From: Flaviaesturariibacter aridisoli
GTDB taxonomy: Bacteria > Bacteroidota > Bacteroidia > Chitinophagales > Chitinophagaceae
Direction of reading: 5' to 3'
NCBI RefSeq assembly: GCF_004343705.1
Contig: NZ_SKFH01000004.1
Span: 1-64,000, forward strand
DNA length: 64,000 nt
The position numbers were made by a program, and so were the translations under genes. Below are positions 30,784 through 40,680 of the stretch, piece after piece (position 1 is the first letter of the stretch; the number at the start of each line of letters is the position of its first letter). The notes beneath the pieces are model-generated. The model saw only the letters and a list, made by a program, of their open reading frames with translations. It had not been told where the DNA came from and made no database searches.

Positions 30784-33222
30784 ATGCGAATCGTTCCTTT
30801 TGTTGTTTCCACGCTCGCCACGGTGGCGCTCGTGTTGGCGCTGAACCGGAAGTGGGGCCAGGCGCCCGCCATGGGCGCCTTCTTGAGCCCGCAACAGGGT
30901 TTCTGGCAAAACGCCGAGCCCGCCGATTTCGATTACAACGCCAACGTTACCCTGCCGGGACTGAAAGGCAGGACCAATGTATATATAGACGACCGCCTGG
31001 TGCCGCACGTTTTTGCCGAGCAGGAGGAGGACGCCTATTTTGTACAGGGATACCTGCATGCGAAATTCCGCCTCTGGCAGATGGAGTTCCAGACCATGGC
31101 GGCCGCCGGCCGCCTGTCGGAGATCGTGGGCGAGAACCCGGCCCTACTGAAATATGATCGTGGCCAGCGTCGCCTGGGCATGGTGTCCGGGGCTGAAAAG
31201 ACCCTGCAGGCCATGGAAGCCGATGCCGAAGGCAAGAAATATTTCGATGCCTATACGGCCGGTGTCAATGCCTGGATCGAAGGAATGACGGCTGCGCAGC
31301 TTCCGCTGGAGTACAAGATCCTCGGCTACAAGCCGGAGCGCTGGAGCAACCTGAAAACGGCGCTGTTCACGAAGGCCATGGCCAAAGACCTCGCAGGTAC
31401 CGAGCGCGACCTCGAGTTTACCAACGAGCGTTCCGTGCTTGACCTGGCCCAGATGCGTATGCTGTACGGCGACCTTTCCGATTCATCGATGCCGATCGTG
31501 CCGAAAGGGACGGCCTTCGCCGCCCCGGGCATCGTACCGGTGAAGCCCGCCGGTGCCGATTCCGCTTATTTCGGCAACGACAGCTCGCTGCGCGTCCATC
31601 CCATTCCGCAACCGCCACGCGAGAACGGATCGAACAACTGGGCACTTGCCGGAAACAAGACTGCAAGCGGGGCGCCGATCCTGTGCAACGACCCGCACCT
31701 GAACCTCACGCTGCCCTCCATCTGGTTCGAAATGCAGCTGCATACACCTACGATGAACGTCTATGGATGCACCTTTCCCGGCGCACCCAGCGTGATCATG
31801 GGCTTCAACGACAGCATCGCCTTCGGCACCACCAACGCCATGCGCGACGTGCGCGACTATTACCGCATCCGCTTCCGCGACCGCTCCAGAAAGGAGTATT
31901 GGTACCAAGGACAATGGACAGCCGCGCAGCTGCGCATGGAGGAGATCCGCGTGGCGGGCGGCGCAACCGTTCACGATACCATCGCCTATACCGTTTTCGG
32001 CCCCGTGCTCTACGATGCCTCTTTTGAAAGCGAGTTGCCCGGCAACGAAGCCCTGGCCTGCCGGTGGACCGCGCAGGAAGGCTCCAACGAAGGCGCGCTC
32101 TTTTTCGGGTTGAACCGGGCTAAAAACTACGACGACTACCGCCGCGCGATCAGCCTGCTGAAGACGCCGGGGCAGAATGTGATCTTCGCCAGCAAGAAGG
32201 GTGATATCGCCATCTGGCAGCAAGGCAAGTTTCCCGCGCGCTGGGAAGGGCAGGGGCTCTACGTAATGCCGGGGGAAGACGACAGCTATGCCTGGCAGGG
32301 ATTTATCCCGGAAGAAGAAAACCCGCACGTGCACCAGGACAGCGGATTTGTGCAAAGTGCCAACCAACGCCCCACGGACAACACCTACCCGTATTTCATT
32401 CCCGGCAATTATATCACACCGAGGGGCATTACGATCTACAACACGCTGCAAGCAGCGCAGGGCGCCACGCCGGAAACGATGATGGCCCTGCAGCAAAGCA
32501 CCTTCAACAGCCTGGCGCAGGATGCCGTTCCCTTCTTTCTTCAGTTCCTCGACCGTGGCCAGCTTAATGCCCGCGCCAATGCATTTTACGACGAACTGGC
32601 CGGATGGGATTTTTACGAACGCGGCCCCTCCAACACACCCACGATCTACCACACGTTTCTGGATACGCTGAAAAACGCGCTGATCGGCGATGAACTCGCA
32701 CGGGTGCAGGGTCCAACCACCTGGCCCGACGAACAAACGATGATCGAAGCACTGTTGCGCAATCCCGAAGCTCCTTTTGTGGACGATATCCGAACACCTG
32801 AAAAGGAAACGCTGGTGCGGCAGGTGCTGCTGTCTTTTCAGCATGCAACGGCGGCCTTGCAGCTTCTCAAGAGCTCAGAGCTGCCCTGGATGCATCAGAA
32901 GAAAGCCGCCATCCGGCACTTGCTGCGCGACAGCTTCTTACCGTTCTGGCACAAGAAGCTGGACGTGGGCGGCAGCAACGCTACGCCGAATGCCATCACA
33001 CAATACCACGGTCCCAGCTGGAGGCAGGTAATCCAGTTGTCAACACCGACGGTCGCATACGGCATTTATCCCGGCGGCCAGAGCGGCAACCCGGGCAGCC
33101 GCTTTTACGACAACTTCACCGACGACTGGGCGCGGGGCAAATACTACACGCTGTGGCTGATGGCCGAGTCGGAAGCCTCCGACCGTCGCGTTCGCTGGAA
33201 AATGACCTTCAAACCTTCATAA
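30784..33222 (+). CDS. Penicillin acylase family protein (Ntn hydrolase)
   Basis: 812 residues. A hydrophobic N-terminus (MRIVPFVVSTLATVALVLAL) is a signal or anchor for export. The alpha chain includes AYFVQGYLHAKFRLWQMEF, and the autocleavage and catalytic Ser283 lies in ENGSNNWALAGNKT. The beta chain follows with PILCNDPHLNLTLPSIWFE and GAPSVIMGFNDSIAFGTTN. Family members hydrolyse amide bonds of acylated compounds (penicillins, acyl-homoserine lactones). Substrate cannot be named. The next gene begins 8 bp after the stop, and a DUF5686 gene follows that, so the three may be one operon. Confidence 0.92.
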   Translation: MRIVPFVVSTLATVALVLALNRKWGQAPAMGAFLSPQQGFWQNAEPADFDYNANVTLPGLKGRTNVYIDDRLVPHVFAEQEEDAYFVQGYLHAKFRLWQMEFQTMAAAGRLSEIVGENPALLKYDRGQRRLGMVSGAEKTLQAMEADAEGKKYFDAYTAGVNAWIEGMTAAQLPLEYKILGYKPERWSNLKTALFTKAMAKDLAGTERDLEFTNERSVLDLAQMRMLYGDLSDSSMPIVPKGTAFAAPGIVPVKPAGADSAYFGNDSSLRVHPIPQPPRENGSNNWALAGNKTASGAPILCNDPHLNLTLPSIWFEMQLHTPTMNVYGCTFPGAPSVIMGFNDSIAFGTTNAMRDVRDYYRIRFRDRSRKEYWYQGQWTAAQLRMEEIRVAGGATVHDTIAYTVFGPVLYDASFESELPGNEALACRWTAQEGSNEGALFFGLNRAKNYDDYRRAISLLKTPGQNVIFASKKGDIAIWQQGKFPARWEGQGLYVMPGEDDSYAWQGFIPEEENPHVHQDSGFVQSANQRPTDNTYPYFIPGNYITPRGITIYNTLQAAQGATPETMMALQQSTFNSLAQDAVPFFLQFLDRGQLNARANAFYDELAGWDFYERGPSNTPTIYHTFLDTLKNALIGDELARVQGPTTWPDEQTMIEALLRNPEAPFVDDIRTPEKETLVRQVLLSFQHATAALQLLKSSELPWMHQKKAAIRHLLRDSFLPFWHKKLDVGGSNATPNAITQYHGPSWRQVIQLSTPTVAYGIYPGGQSGNPGSRFYDNFTDDWARGKYYTLWLMAESEASDRRVRWKMTFKPS

Positions 33223-33229
33223 CCGTTCT

Positions 33230-33592
33230 ATGCGCTTCCTGGTTTCTGTATTGCTGATCGCTCTTCTTTCGTTTATTGCCGGCCGTTACTTGCCCTGGTA
33301 CAGCCTCGCGTTTGTCGCTTTCGGCGTTGGCGCCTTCGTGCCCCAACGCCTCCTGCGCGCCTTCCTGTCCGGATTTTTAGGAATTTTTTTGCTATGGTTC
33401 CTGCTGGCCCTGTGGCTGGATACCCGGAATGAACAATTACTTTCGCAACGCGTCGCAGAGCTGCTTCACCTGGGTCAATCGTCGGTATTGCTGCTCCTGG
33501 TCACCGGGCTGGTGGGCGGGATCGTTGGCGGACTGGCGGCCCTGAGCGGGGCTTCGCTGCGCGCAACGCCGGTGACCAAAGCCGGTATTTAA
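33230..33592 (+). CDS. Small hypothetical membrane protein
   Basis: 120 residues, four hydrophobic stretches (about 3-19, 22-36, 42-61, 82-105), so a compact inner-membrane protein. RYLPWYSLAFVAFGVGAFVP and a Gly/Ala-rich last span (LVTGLVGGIVGGLAALSGAS) stand out. No family recognised and no catalytic motif. It starts 8 bp after the penicillin acylase stop and ends 13 bp before the DUF5686 gene, so it is likely co-expressed with envelope proteins. Confidence 0.7.
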   Translation: MRFLVSVLLIALLSFIAGRYLPWYSLAFVAFGVGAFVPQRLLRAFLSGFLGIFLLWFLLALWLDTRNEQLLSQRVAELLHLGQSSVLLLLVTGLVGGIVGGLAALSGASLRATPVTKAGI

Positions 33593-33604
33593 CCAACACT
33601 GTTT

Positions 33605-36073
33605 ATGCGTTCAATTCTTGCAACCCTCCTCCTGTTGCTGGCCGGCTTTGCCGTGCAGGCACAGAAAGTAACCGGTAAGGTCACCGATCAGCAGGGGCAG
33701 CTGCTGCCGTATTCATCCATCCAGGTAAAGGGCAGCGGCATCGGGGCTACGGCCAACGCGCAGGGCGTTTTCTTGCTGCGCCTGACGCCGGGTGAATACA
33801 CCATCACCTGCCAGCATGTGGGTTACCAGCAGCAGGAAAAAACGATCACCCTGGGCAAGGAAGACCTGGAGCTGCACTTTCAGCTGCCACAACAGCAACT
33901 GACACTAAGTGAGGTCATCGTAAAAAAAGGCGAGGATGCCGCCTACGAGATCATCCGCCAGGCCATTCGCAAACGGCCGGTCTACCGCGACGAATTGAAA
34001 CGGTTTACGACACAGGTGTATACAAAAGGCCAGTTCCGCCTCCGCGATTTTCCGAAAAAGTTCATGGGCCAAAAGGTCGACTTCGAAGACGGCGACACGA
34101 GCAAGCGCAAAATGCTGTACCTGTCGGAAACCGTTGCCCGCTACTCGGTGGAGCTGCCGCGGCAGTCGAAAGTGGAAGTGCTCGCCACCAAGGTGAGCGG
34201 ACAGTCGGATGGCTTCGGCCTCAGCGCACCGCGCATGTTTTCGGTTTACGACAACCTGGTGACGGTGGGCACGGGCCTGTCGCCGCGCGGCTTTATCTCG
34301 CCCATCTCCGACAATGCCCTGCATTACTATAAGTATAAATACGAGGGCTCGTTCATGGAGAACGGCAAGATGGTGAATCATATCCTCGTGATTCCGCGCC
34401 GCAAGTTCGAGCCCCTGTTTCAGGGATATGTGAACATCGTGGAAGACGAGTGGCGCATCCATTCGCTCGAGCTGGTGACCGTAAAGGCCTACGGCCTGCA
34501 AACCCTTGATACGCTGCGGATCCAGCAACTGTATGTGCCTTCCGGCACCGGCCCCTGGGTGCTGCGCAGCCAGGTGGTTTATCCCACCATCAAGATGTTC
34601 GGCTTCGACGGCTTTGGCTCCTTCGCAAATGTCTATTCCGATTACAACCTGAACCCCGATTTCCCGAAAGGCTATTTCGACAATACGATCCTGCGCTACA
34701 CGGACTCCTCGAACAAGAAGACCGAAGATTATTGGGCGCAGACACGGCCCATCTCGCTCGAGCGCGAGGAAGTGGAAGACTATCGTAAAAAAGACAGCCT
34801 GGAAAAGCTGCACAACTCACCAGCCTACCTCGATTCGCTGGACCGCGTGCGCAACAAGATTTCCCTGCAAAGTCTTGTATTGACCGGCCAGACCTTCAGC
34901 CGCGAAAAAAAGCGCACCTCGCTTTATGTCTTCCCGCTGCTGGGCACCTTCAGCTACAACACGGTGGAAGGTTTCGTGGTCGACGCAAGAGCCACCTACA
35001 CCAAGCGGCTGGATACGTTCAGCATGAGCCGTCGTTCGTTCAGCATCACTCCCGAGGTTCGGTACGGGTTCAGCAACCAGCACCTCAACCCGAACCTGAC
35101 GCTCAACTACCGCTTCGGGCAGAAGCGCTTCCGGAGCATCACGGTAGCAGGTGGCTCCGACGTGTTCCAGTTCAACAACGACAAACCCGTCAGCGAATTT
35201 CTCAACACGTTTACCACGCTTTGGGACAATATCAACCGCCTGAAGATCTATGAGGCCCGTTTCCTGCGGCTCAATTACGAGCAGGGGCTGGAAGATGGTT
35301 TCCTCGCCAATGTGGGCCTTCAATACCAGGACCGGATCCCGCTGGAGAACACGTCCGACTACGTGTTACGCGACAACAAGGAGCGGCTGTTCACACCGAA
35401 CTTTCCCGATCCGTTCACCGACAGCAACATCACGCGGCATCAAGCCTTTATCCTGTCGGCCGGACTTCGCTGGCAACCGGGCACGCGCTACGTGGAGTTC
35501 CCGAATCGCCGGATCAGCATCGGCTCGCGCTACCCGGTATTTTCGGTCAATTTCATACAGGCCCTCCAGGGGCCGATGGGAGGCGACGTGCAGTATAGCA
35601 AATGGAATTTCGGTGTCGCCCACAGCATCAACCTCCGCCTCGGCGGACGCATGAATTACCAATTCCAGCTGGGCGGCTTCCTCAACAAGGATTCGCTGCA
35701 ATCGCCCGACTACATTCATTTTAAAGGAAACGCCACGCGCTTCAGCGAGTCGTATGCCGGCCGCTTCCAGCTGGTGACGCCCTACTATTTCAGCAACGCG
35801 AGCAAGTTTTACACGGCCCTCTTTTTCGAGCACCATTTCAATGGCCTGCTCACCAATAAGATCCCGGTGATCCGCAACCTGAAGTGGAACCTCGTTGCCG
35901 GCGCCAACGCCCTTCACTATGCGCCGGGGCGCACGTATTTCGAGCCGTTCGTAGGCCTGGAGAACATCCTGCGGATCTTCCGGTTCGATTATATTATGGG
36001 CTTTGAAGACAATGGCATCCGCCGACACGATTTTCGTCTTGGATTTTCGTCCGGGTTATTTGGACGGCGATAA
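33605..36073 (+). CDS. DUF5686 outer-membrane protein with carboxypeptidase-like domain
   Basis: 822 residues. Signal peptide (MRSILATLLLLLAGFAVQAQ), then a CarboxypepD_reg-like domain at about 22-100 (VTGKVTDQQGQLLPYSSIQV). The rest matches DUF5686: AYEIIRQAIRKRPVYRD, then long beta-strand stretches with alternating polar and aromatic residues to the C-terminus. The C-terminal residues end in ...FSSGLFGRR. Probably an outer-membrane beta-barrel; the role is unknown. Located 13 bp after a small membrane gene and just before a gene with its own strong promoter. Confidence 0.87.
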   Translation: MRSILATLLLLLAGFAVQAQKVTGKVTDQQGQLLPYSSIQVKGSGIGATANAQGVFLLRLTPGEYTITCQHVGYQQQEKTITLGKEDLELHFQLPQQQLTLSEVIVKKGEDAAYEIIRQAIRKRPVYRDELKRFTTQVYTKGQFRLRDFPKKFMGQKVDFEDGDTSKRKMLYLSETVARYSVELPRQSKVEVLATKVSGQSDGFGLSAPRMFSVYDNLVTVGTGLSPRGFISPISDNALHYYKYKYEGSFMENGKMVNHILVIPRRKFEPLFQGYVNIVEDEWRIHSLELVTVKAYGLQTLDTLRIQQLYVPSGTGPWVLRSQVVYPTIKMFGFDGFGSFANVYSDYNLNPDFPKGYFDNTILRYTDSSNKKTEDYWAQTRPISLEREEVEDYRKKDSLEKLHNSPAYLDSLDRVRNKISLQSLVLTGQTFSREKKRTSLYVFPLLGTFSYNTVEGFVVDARATYTKRLDTFSMSRRSFSITPEVRYGFSNQHLNPNLTLNYRFGQKRFRSITVAGGSDVFQFNNDKPVSEFLNTFTTLWDNINRLKIYEARFLRLNYEQGLEDGFLANVGLQYQDRIPLENTSDYVLRDNKERLFTPNFPDPFTDSNITRHQAFILSAGLRWQPGTRYVEFPNRRISIGSRYPVFSVNFIQALQGPMGGDVQYSKWNFGVAHSINLRLGGRMNYQFQLGGFLNKDSLQSPDYIHFKGNATRFSESYAGRFQLVTPYYFSNASKFYTALFFEHHFNGLLTNKIPVIRNLKWNLVAGANALHYAPGRTYFEPFVGLENILRIFRFDYIMGFEDNGIRRHDFRLGFSSGLFGRR

Positions 36074-36089
36074 GGAAGTCGTAGTTTTG
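36059..36089 (+). promoter_or_regulatory. Full -33/-7 promoter for the 36107 gene
   Basis: TTTG (36059-36062), 19-bp spacer, TAGTTTTG (36082-36089), 17 nt before the ATG. A complete match to the Bacteroidota promoter. It overlaps the end of the DUF5686 gene. Confidence 0.65.
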
Positions 36090-36106
36090 CGGCAAACCTT
36101 CAACCT

Positions 36107-36442
36107 ATGTCCCTTAGCCACACCATGCTGCAACCCGCGGCACCAACACCAACACCCGCCATTTCCACCCAGACGCCTTCGCTGCTGGCCGCCATGGTGC
36201 TGAGCGTATATGCCGCCCAGCTCAGCCGTCGGAAAATGCGCCGCCTCAAACGCCGCGCGTTGTGGTTGCTGGCGAAGGCGCAGCTGCGTTCCTTCTTTCG
36301 CCGCGACAGCGGCCTCTCCACGCGCACGCTCCTGTACATCCTGCTTGGGCTGATTGTCCTGATCCTGGCCTTTACGTTCCCGGTGCTGGCCCTGATCGTA
36401 CTGATCGCCGCCGTCATCTACCTGCTCGTAACAAACCGTTAA
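36107..36442 (+). CDS. Small hypothetical protein with C-terminal membrane hairpin
   Basis: 111 residues. The N-terminal 25 residues are Pro/Thr/Ala-rich (PAAPTPTPAISTQTP). A basic stretch follows (RRKMRRLKRRALWLLAKAQL), then two close hydrophobic segments at 75-105 (TLLYILLGLIVLILAFTFPV). No family recognised. The start is supported by a full -33/-7 promoter 17 nt upstream, which is good evidence that it is a real gene despite its small size. A tail-anchored or membrane-hairpin protein is the best description. Confidence 0.7.
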   Translation: MSLSHTMLQPAAPTPTPAISTQTPSLLAAMVLSVYAAQLSRRKMRRLKRRALWLLAKAQLRSFFRRDSGLSTRTLLYILLGLIVLILAFTFPVLALIVLIAAVIYLLVTNR

Positions 36443-36469
36443 GAGGCGCGCGCTGCCGGCCGGAAGTGT

Positions 36470-36477
36470 TATCTTTG
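36470..36477 (+). promoter_or_regulatory. -7 box (TATCTTTG) for trhO
   Basis: Exact TAnnTTTG match 63 nt before the ATG at 36541. Confidence 0.5.
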
Positions 36478-36540
36478 CGGCGTTTCCGCCCCGCGGAACA
36501 AGCTTTGTTCACCCTGCAAGTGTCCTGAAAGTTTGAAACT

Positions 36541-37596
36541 ATGCCCGTACTACACAACCGCGTCTCCAACGAGGAGCTGAAGCAACGCATGCTCGCCGAA
36601 ACCGAGCCACGCAGCACGATTTCTTTCTATTGTTATTTCCCGGTAGCCGACCCGCAGGCTTTCCGCGATGAGCTGTACCTGCAGCTGAACACCCTACAGG
36701 TGTTCGGTCGCATTTACGTGGCGGCGGAGGGCATCAATGCGCAGGTCAGTGTACCGGAATCCAGATTCAGCGCCCTGCGCGACTATCTCTATTCCATCGG
36801 TCCGCTCAACGGGCTGCGCCTCAATGTAGCCGTGGACGATGACGGGAAGTCGTTCTGGGTACTCCGCATCAAAGTGAAGGAAAAGATCGTTGCCGACGGG
36901 ATCGATGACCCGGCATTCGACATGAGCCGGCGTGGGGATTATATCGCCGCCGAAGACTTCAACCGCATCATCGACAATCCCGATACGGTGGTAGTGGATA
37001 TGCGTAACCACTACGAATACGAGGTCGGGCATTTCGAGAAAGCGCTGGAAGTGCCTTCCGACACCTTTCGCGAGCAGCTGCCGATGGCGGCGGATATGCT
37101 GGAAGGGCAGGAAAACAAGACGATCGTGATGTATTGCACCGGCGGTATCCGCTGTGAAAAGGCCAGCGCCTATATGCTCCACCGCGGGTTTAAAAAGGTG
37201 TATCACCTCGAAGGCGGCATCATACACTACGCCAACCAGATCCGCGAAAAAGGCCTGGAGAGCAAATTTCACGGCAAGAACTTCGTTTTCGACAACCGCC
37301 TCGGCGAGCGCATTACCGAAGAAGTGATCGCTCATTGCCACCAGTGCGGCAAGCCGGCCGATACGCATACCAATTGCGTCAACGAGGCCTGCCACCTGCT
37401 GTTTATCCAGTGCCCGGAATGCCAGGCGCAGTATGCAAATTGCTGCAGCCGCGAGTGCCAGGAGTTTACGCTGCTTCCCCGCGAACAACAGCTGGAGCGG
37501 CGCAAGGGACTCGAGAAAGAACACAATATCTTTCACAAGTCGAAAGCCAGACTGCGCCCGAAGCTCCGGGAACTGGGGCGCAAGCTGGAAGAATAA
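36541..37596 (+). CDS. trhO: Oxygen-dependent tRNA uridine(34) hydroxylase TrhO
   Basis: 351 residues, the UPF0176/YceA family. An N-terminal acylphosphatase-like domain (residues 25-115, with [18 protein letters not shown]) is followed by a rhodanese domain whose loop is [14 protein letters not shown] (C199, C205). The C-terminal part is Cys-rich ([19 protein letters not shown] and a second [12 protein letters not shown]), probably a zinc-binding tail. TrhO makes 5-hydroxyuridine at position 34 of some tRNAs. It has its own promoter box and ends at an intrinsic terminator. Confidence 0.92.
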   Translation: MPVLHNRVSNEELKQRMLAETEPRSTISFYCYFPVADPQAFRDELYLQLNTLQVFGRIYVAAEGINAQVSVPESRFSALRDYLYSIGPLNGLRLNVAVDDDGKSFWVLRIKVKEKIVADGIDDPAFDMSRRGDYIAAEDFNRIIDNPDTVVVDMRNHYEYEVGHFEKALEVPSDTFREQLPMAADMLEGQENKTIVMYCTGGIRCEKASAYMLHRGFKKVYHLEGGIIHYANQIREKGLESKFHGKNFVFDNRLGERITEEVIAHCHQCGKPADTHTNCVNEACHLLFIQCPECQAQYANCCSRECQEFTLLPREQQLERRKGLEKEHNIFHKSKARLRPKLRELGRKLEE

Positions 37597-37613
37597 GGAA
37601 TTACGAATCATTC

Positions 37614-37636
37614 AAAGGCCCACCCCGGGCCTTTTT
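37614..37636 (+). terminator. Terminator after trhO
   Basis: AAAGGCCC pairs with GGGCCTTT, followed by more T's. Confidence 0.7.
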
Positions 37637-37652
37637 GCTTATTTTGCGCAGA

Positions 37653-38183
37653 ATGCGCCGCCTCCTTGCTTTTTGCTGTGTACTGCTCCTGCTGTTGACG
37701 CTGGGTGGCCGCTCGCTCTTTTTCGAGCTGCGGTTGGCGGAGCTGCGCACCGAGATGCGTACGGCTATCGCCGAGGGCACCAGGCCCGCATCGGTTGCGG
37801 TTTTCTCTTTTTCAGCAACCGACAGCGCCCGGGTTCATTGGCTGGAAAACGGCCAGGAATTTGAATGGAAGGGGAAGCGGTACGACGTGCTCAGCCGGCG
37901 CCGCTCCGGCGAAAAAACGCTGATCCAGGCGATCCCTGATGACCGGGAGACGGTGCTGGTAGCGGGTTTTCGCCAACAGCAAGGGAAGAGTGGCGGCCTG
38001 CCCGCCTCGGTACTGCTGCTCAAGCTTTCGGGAATGTCGTACCTGGCGCCTTCAACCCTGGAAACCATTCCGGCTGAAACGACCATCCTTTCCGTACACA
38101 ATCGCCGTTGCCGGCAGTTGCTGCCGCAAACCTATCGATCGCGCCCGGGCCGGCCACCGCGGACGCAGCCTGCATTTTCCTGA
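37653..38183 (+). CDS. Hypothetical membrane-anchored protein
   Basis: 176 residues from the ATG at 37653 (MRRLLAFCCVLLLLLTLGGR), an uncleaved signal-anchor or signal peptide. Upstream in-frame sequence lies in another frame of trhO. The rest is a small soluble domain with a repeated-looking GKRYDVLSRRRSGEKTLIQA section; no family recognised. It lies 36 bp before the TonB receptor of the heme cluster and may be co-expressed with it. Bacteroidota heme-uptake clusters often carry a small unknown gene at this place, but this one is not identified. A TTATTTTG just before the start is a poor promoter match. Confidence 0.6.
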   Translation: MRRLLAFCCVLLLLLTLGGRSLFFELRLAELRTEMRTAIAEGTRPASVAVFSFSATDSARVHWLENGQEFEWKGKRYDVLSRRRSGEKTLIQAIPDDRETVLVAGFRQQQGKSGGLPASVLLLKLSGMSYLAPSTLETIPAETTILSVHNRRCRQLLPQTYRSRPGRPPRTQPAFS

Positions 38184-38219
38184 TCGAACCCTACTTTTTC
38201 CCGAAACAAACAACTGTTC

Positions 38220-40637
38220 ATGAAGCATTTGCTTTTGAGCGCCGGCCTGCTGGCCTGCGCCACTATTTCTTTTGCACAAACTACCGGCAAGGGCCGGGTA
38301 ATCGATAACGATACGCAGGAGCCGCTCGCCGGAGCCAACGTCCTGGTCAATGGCGTTCGCCTGACCACTGATGCCAAAGGCTATTTTACCTATGACTGCA
38401 AGCCGGGTTCCCGCTTCTCCGCAACGTTTGTCGGCTATGCACCGTATGAAACGATGCTGTATACCTGCGCCGATGATGTGACCCTTGGTCTCGTTCGCAA
38501 CGATGGCCTGTTGAACCAGGTGGAGATCACCGCTACCTCGGCGCAGAACAAGAACCTGCTATACCAGCCCTCGTCCATCACCAAGCTGGCTCCGCAGCAG
38601 CTGCAACGCAGCACCGGCCTTTTTCTCGACGATGCCATCAATGCAAACGTACCGGGTGTACAGATGCAGCGCCGCGCGGTTTCTTCGGGCCAAACGATCA
38701 ACATCCGCGGCTACGGCAACGGCACCCGGGGTGGGAACGGCGTTTCTTCCAACTTCGACATACAGGGAGTGAAAGTTTACCTCAACGGGATACCGGTAAC
38801 GGATGCAGAAAACATCACGGTGCTCGACGACATCGACTTCGGCTCGATCGGCAACGTGGAAGTGGTGAAAGGCCCGGCCGGCTCACTCTATGGCCTGGCC
38901 ATTGCCGGCGCCGTTAACCTCCGCACCGTGCGCCCGGAGGCCGGGAAGTCCTCCGTCGGGCAGCAGCTACTCCTCGGCAGCAATGGGCTGGAGCGCTATA
39001 CGACCACGTTCCAGCACGGCACCCAGCGCTCGTCGATCCTGCTCAACTACGGGCACCAGGAGTCGAATGGCTTTATGCCGCACAATGCATCCCGTAAAGA
39101 CTTTGTCAACTTCGTGGGCGAGTTCAACCCGAGCGAGAAGCAAGGGATGAGTGTGTATGCCGGCTTCAGCAACAGCTACGACCAGCGGGCCGGCGAGTTG
39201 ACCATTGGCCAGTACGACACGCTCAACTTCACCGGCAACCCGGCGTATATCAAAAACGACGCGCATTCGCACGTGCTGAGCGTCCGCCTGGGCTTTACGC
39301 ACACCTATGCGTTCTCCAAAAACCTGAATAACACGACCACGCTGTTCGGCAGCGGCGTGATGAACGACGCCAGCTCCGCCGGCGGCTGGACCGACAAGGT
39401 GCCGGTTAATTTCGGACTGCGCTCCACCTTCCAGACACGCTTTTCATTGGGTAGAAATGTGACGCTCACCGGTCTCAGCGGCGTGGAATCCCTCAACCAG
39501 CGCGCGCAAACCCTTGGCTACCCGATGGTGGCCGACAGCGCTAACCTGGCGGGCTACAACCGCATCGGCGCCATTCGCAGTAATGTGGCGACGAAGACCG
39601 GCAACAACTCCCTGTTTTCAGAATGGACGCTCGCCCTGCCTAAGGACTGGTCGTTCACCGCCGGATTGGGCTGGAGCCAGATGCTCATCGAGCTCAACGA
39701 CCGGCAATTCAACGTCGCCAACAACCGGCCCAACAACCGTCCTGCCGACGTGTTCCGCAAAAATTACAGCGGGCTCCGGGCGCCGCACTTTGCCGTCAAC
39801 AAGGTGATCGCCGGGAAGTACTCGGTGTTTGCTTCGTACAGCACGGGGTACAAGGCGCCGATCAGCTCGTATTTCTACATTCCCTTTGTGAGCGGTACCG
39901 TGGGAACGGGCGAGGTGAATGTCAACCTCGAGCCCGAGAAAGGACAGCAGGTAGAAGTAGGCACCAAGGGCTCGCTCTTGCGCGGACGACTGCAATATGA
40001 GTTCACCTACTTCCATTCGGACTTCCGGAACAAGATGACCACGAACGCGGTGCCCGGCCCGAATGCTGCTACCTCTTATACCTACGTCACCAACGGCGGC
40101 AACCAGGTGCAGGACGGTCTTGAGGCTGCTATCCGCGTGAATGCCGTGCAGAATGCCTCGGGTTTCTTTACACAGGTGGCGCCCTTCGCCAACGTAACGT
40201 GGATCTACGGACGGTATAAAGATTTCCAGTTCGAGCGCTTCCGCGTTGCGCCGAACAACAACAAGGACAGTGTCATCGATTGGAGCGGCAAGCGCGTTGC
40301 CGGGTTGCCGCCGGTTATCTACAATGTGGGTGTGGATGTGGTAACGCGTCCCGGTCTTTACGCCAACGTGTACTACGCGCACCGTGATGCCGTATACCTC
40401 ACCTCCGACAACCTGGAATCGCAGCGGGCCTCCGCATTCGGGCTGCTCAACGCGAAGTTGGGCTTCCGTCATTCCTTCGGACAGCACCTCAGTATGGATG
40501 CGTTCGCCGGCGGGTCCAACCTGACCGGTGAAAAGCACTATATCATGGTATTCATCAACCAGCTGCCGGATGCATATGTTCCGGGACCAACCGATGCCCA
40601 GTGGTTTGGCAGCATCTCGCTTAAGTATCATTTTTAA
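38220..40637 (+). CDS. TonB-dependent outer-membrane receptor, likely heme or siderophore
   Basis: 805 residues. Signal peptide (MKHLLLSAGLLACATISFAQ), then a CarboxypepD_reg-like domain (about 24-95, AGANVLVNGVRLTTDAKGYF). The plug domain follows (about 110-235), with VPGVQMQRRAVSSGQTINIR and IGNVEVVKGPAGSLYGLAIA. The C-terminal barrel ends in Phe (GSISLKYHF), the outer-membrane insertion signal. Receptors of this kind take up large or scarce ligands using TonB energy. The heme-type binding protein, permease and ATPase immediately downstream make heme (or a related iron compound) the likely ligand. Confidence 0.9.
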   Translation: MKHLLLSAGLLACATISFAQTTGKGRVIDNDTQEPLAGANVLVNGVRLTTDAKGYFTYDCKPGSRFSATFVGYAPYETMLYTCADDVTLGLVRNDGLLNQVEITATSAQNKNLLYQPSSITKLAPQQLQRSTGLFLDDAINANVPGVQMQRRAVSSGQTINIRGYGNGTRGGNGVSSNFDIQGVKVYLNGIPVTDAENITVLDDIDFGSIGNVEVVKGPAGSLYGLAIAGAVNLRTVRPEAGKSSVGQQLLLGSNGLERYTTTFQHGTQRSSILLNYGHQESNGFMPHNASRKDFVNFVGEFNPSEKQGMSVYAGFSNSYDQRAGELTIGQYDTLNFTGNPAYIKNDAHSHVLSVRLGFTHTYAFSKNLNNTTTLFGSGVMNDASSAGGWTDKVPVNFGLRSTFQTRFSLGRNVTLTGLSGVESLNQRAQTLGYPMVADSANLAGYNRIGAIRSNVATKTGNNSLFSEWTLALPKDWSFTAGLGWSQMLIELNDRQFNVANNRPNNRPADVFRKNYSGLRAPHFAVNKVIAGKYSVFASYSTGYKAPISSYFYIPFVSGTVGTGEVNVNLEPEKGQQVEVGTKGSLLRGRLQYEFTYFHSDFRNKMTTNAVPGPNAATSYTYVTNGGNQVQDGLEAAIRVNAVQNASGFFTQVAPFANVTWIYGRYKDFQFERFRVAPNNNKDSVIDWSGKRVAGLPPVIYNVGVDVVTRPGLYANVYYAHRDAVYLTSDNLESQRASAFGLLNAKLGFRHSFGQHLSMDAFAGGSNLTGEKHYIMVFINQLPDAYVPGPTDAQWFGSISLKYHF

Positions 40638-40644
40638 CGCAAAC

Positions 40645-40680
40645 AGCGGTGGCCCGTAAGGGTTGCCGCTTCTTTTTCTT
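40645..40680 (+). terminator. Hairpin and T-tract between the receptor and hmuT
   Basis: AGCGGTGGCCC and GGGTTGCCGCT form an imperfect stem, followed by a T-rich tract (40671-40680) that ends right at the hmuT ATG. It may lower hmuTUV expression relative to the receptor. Confidence 0.5.
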
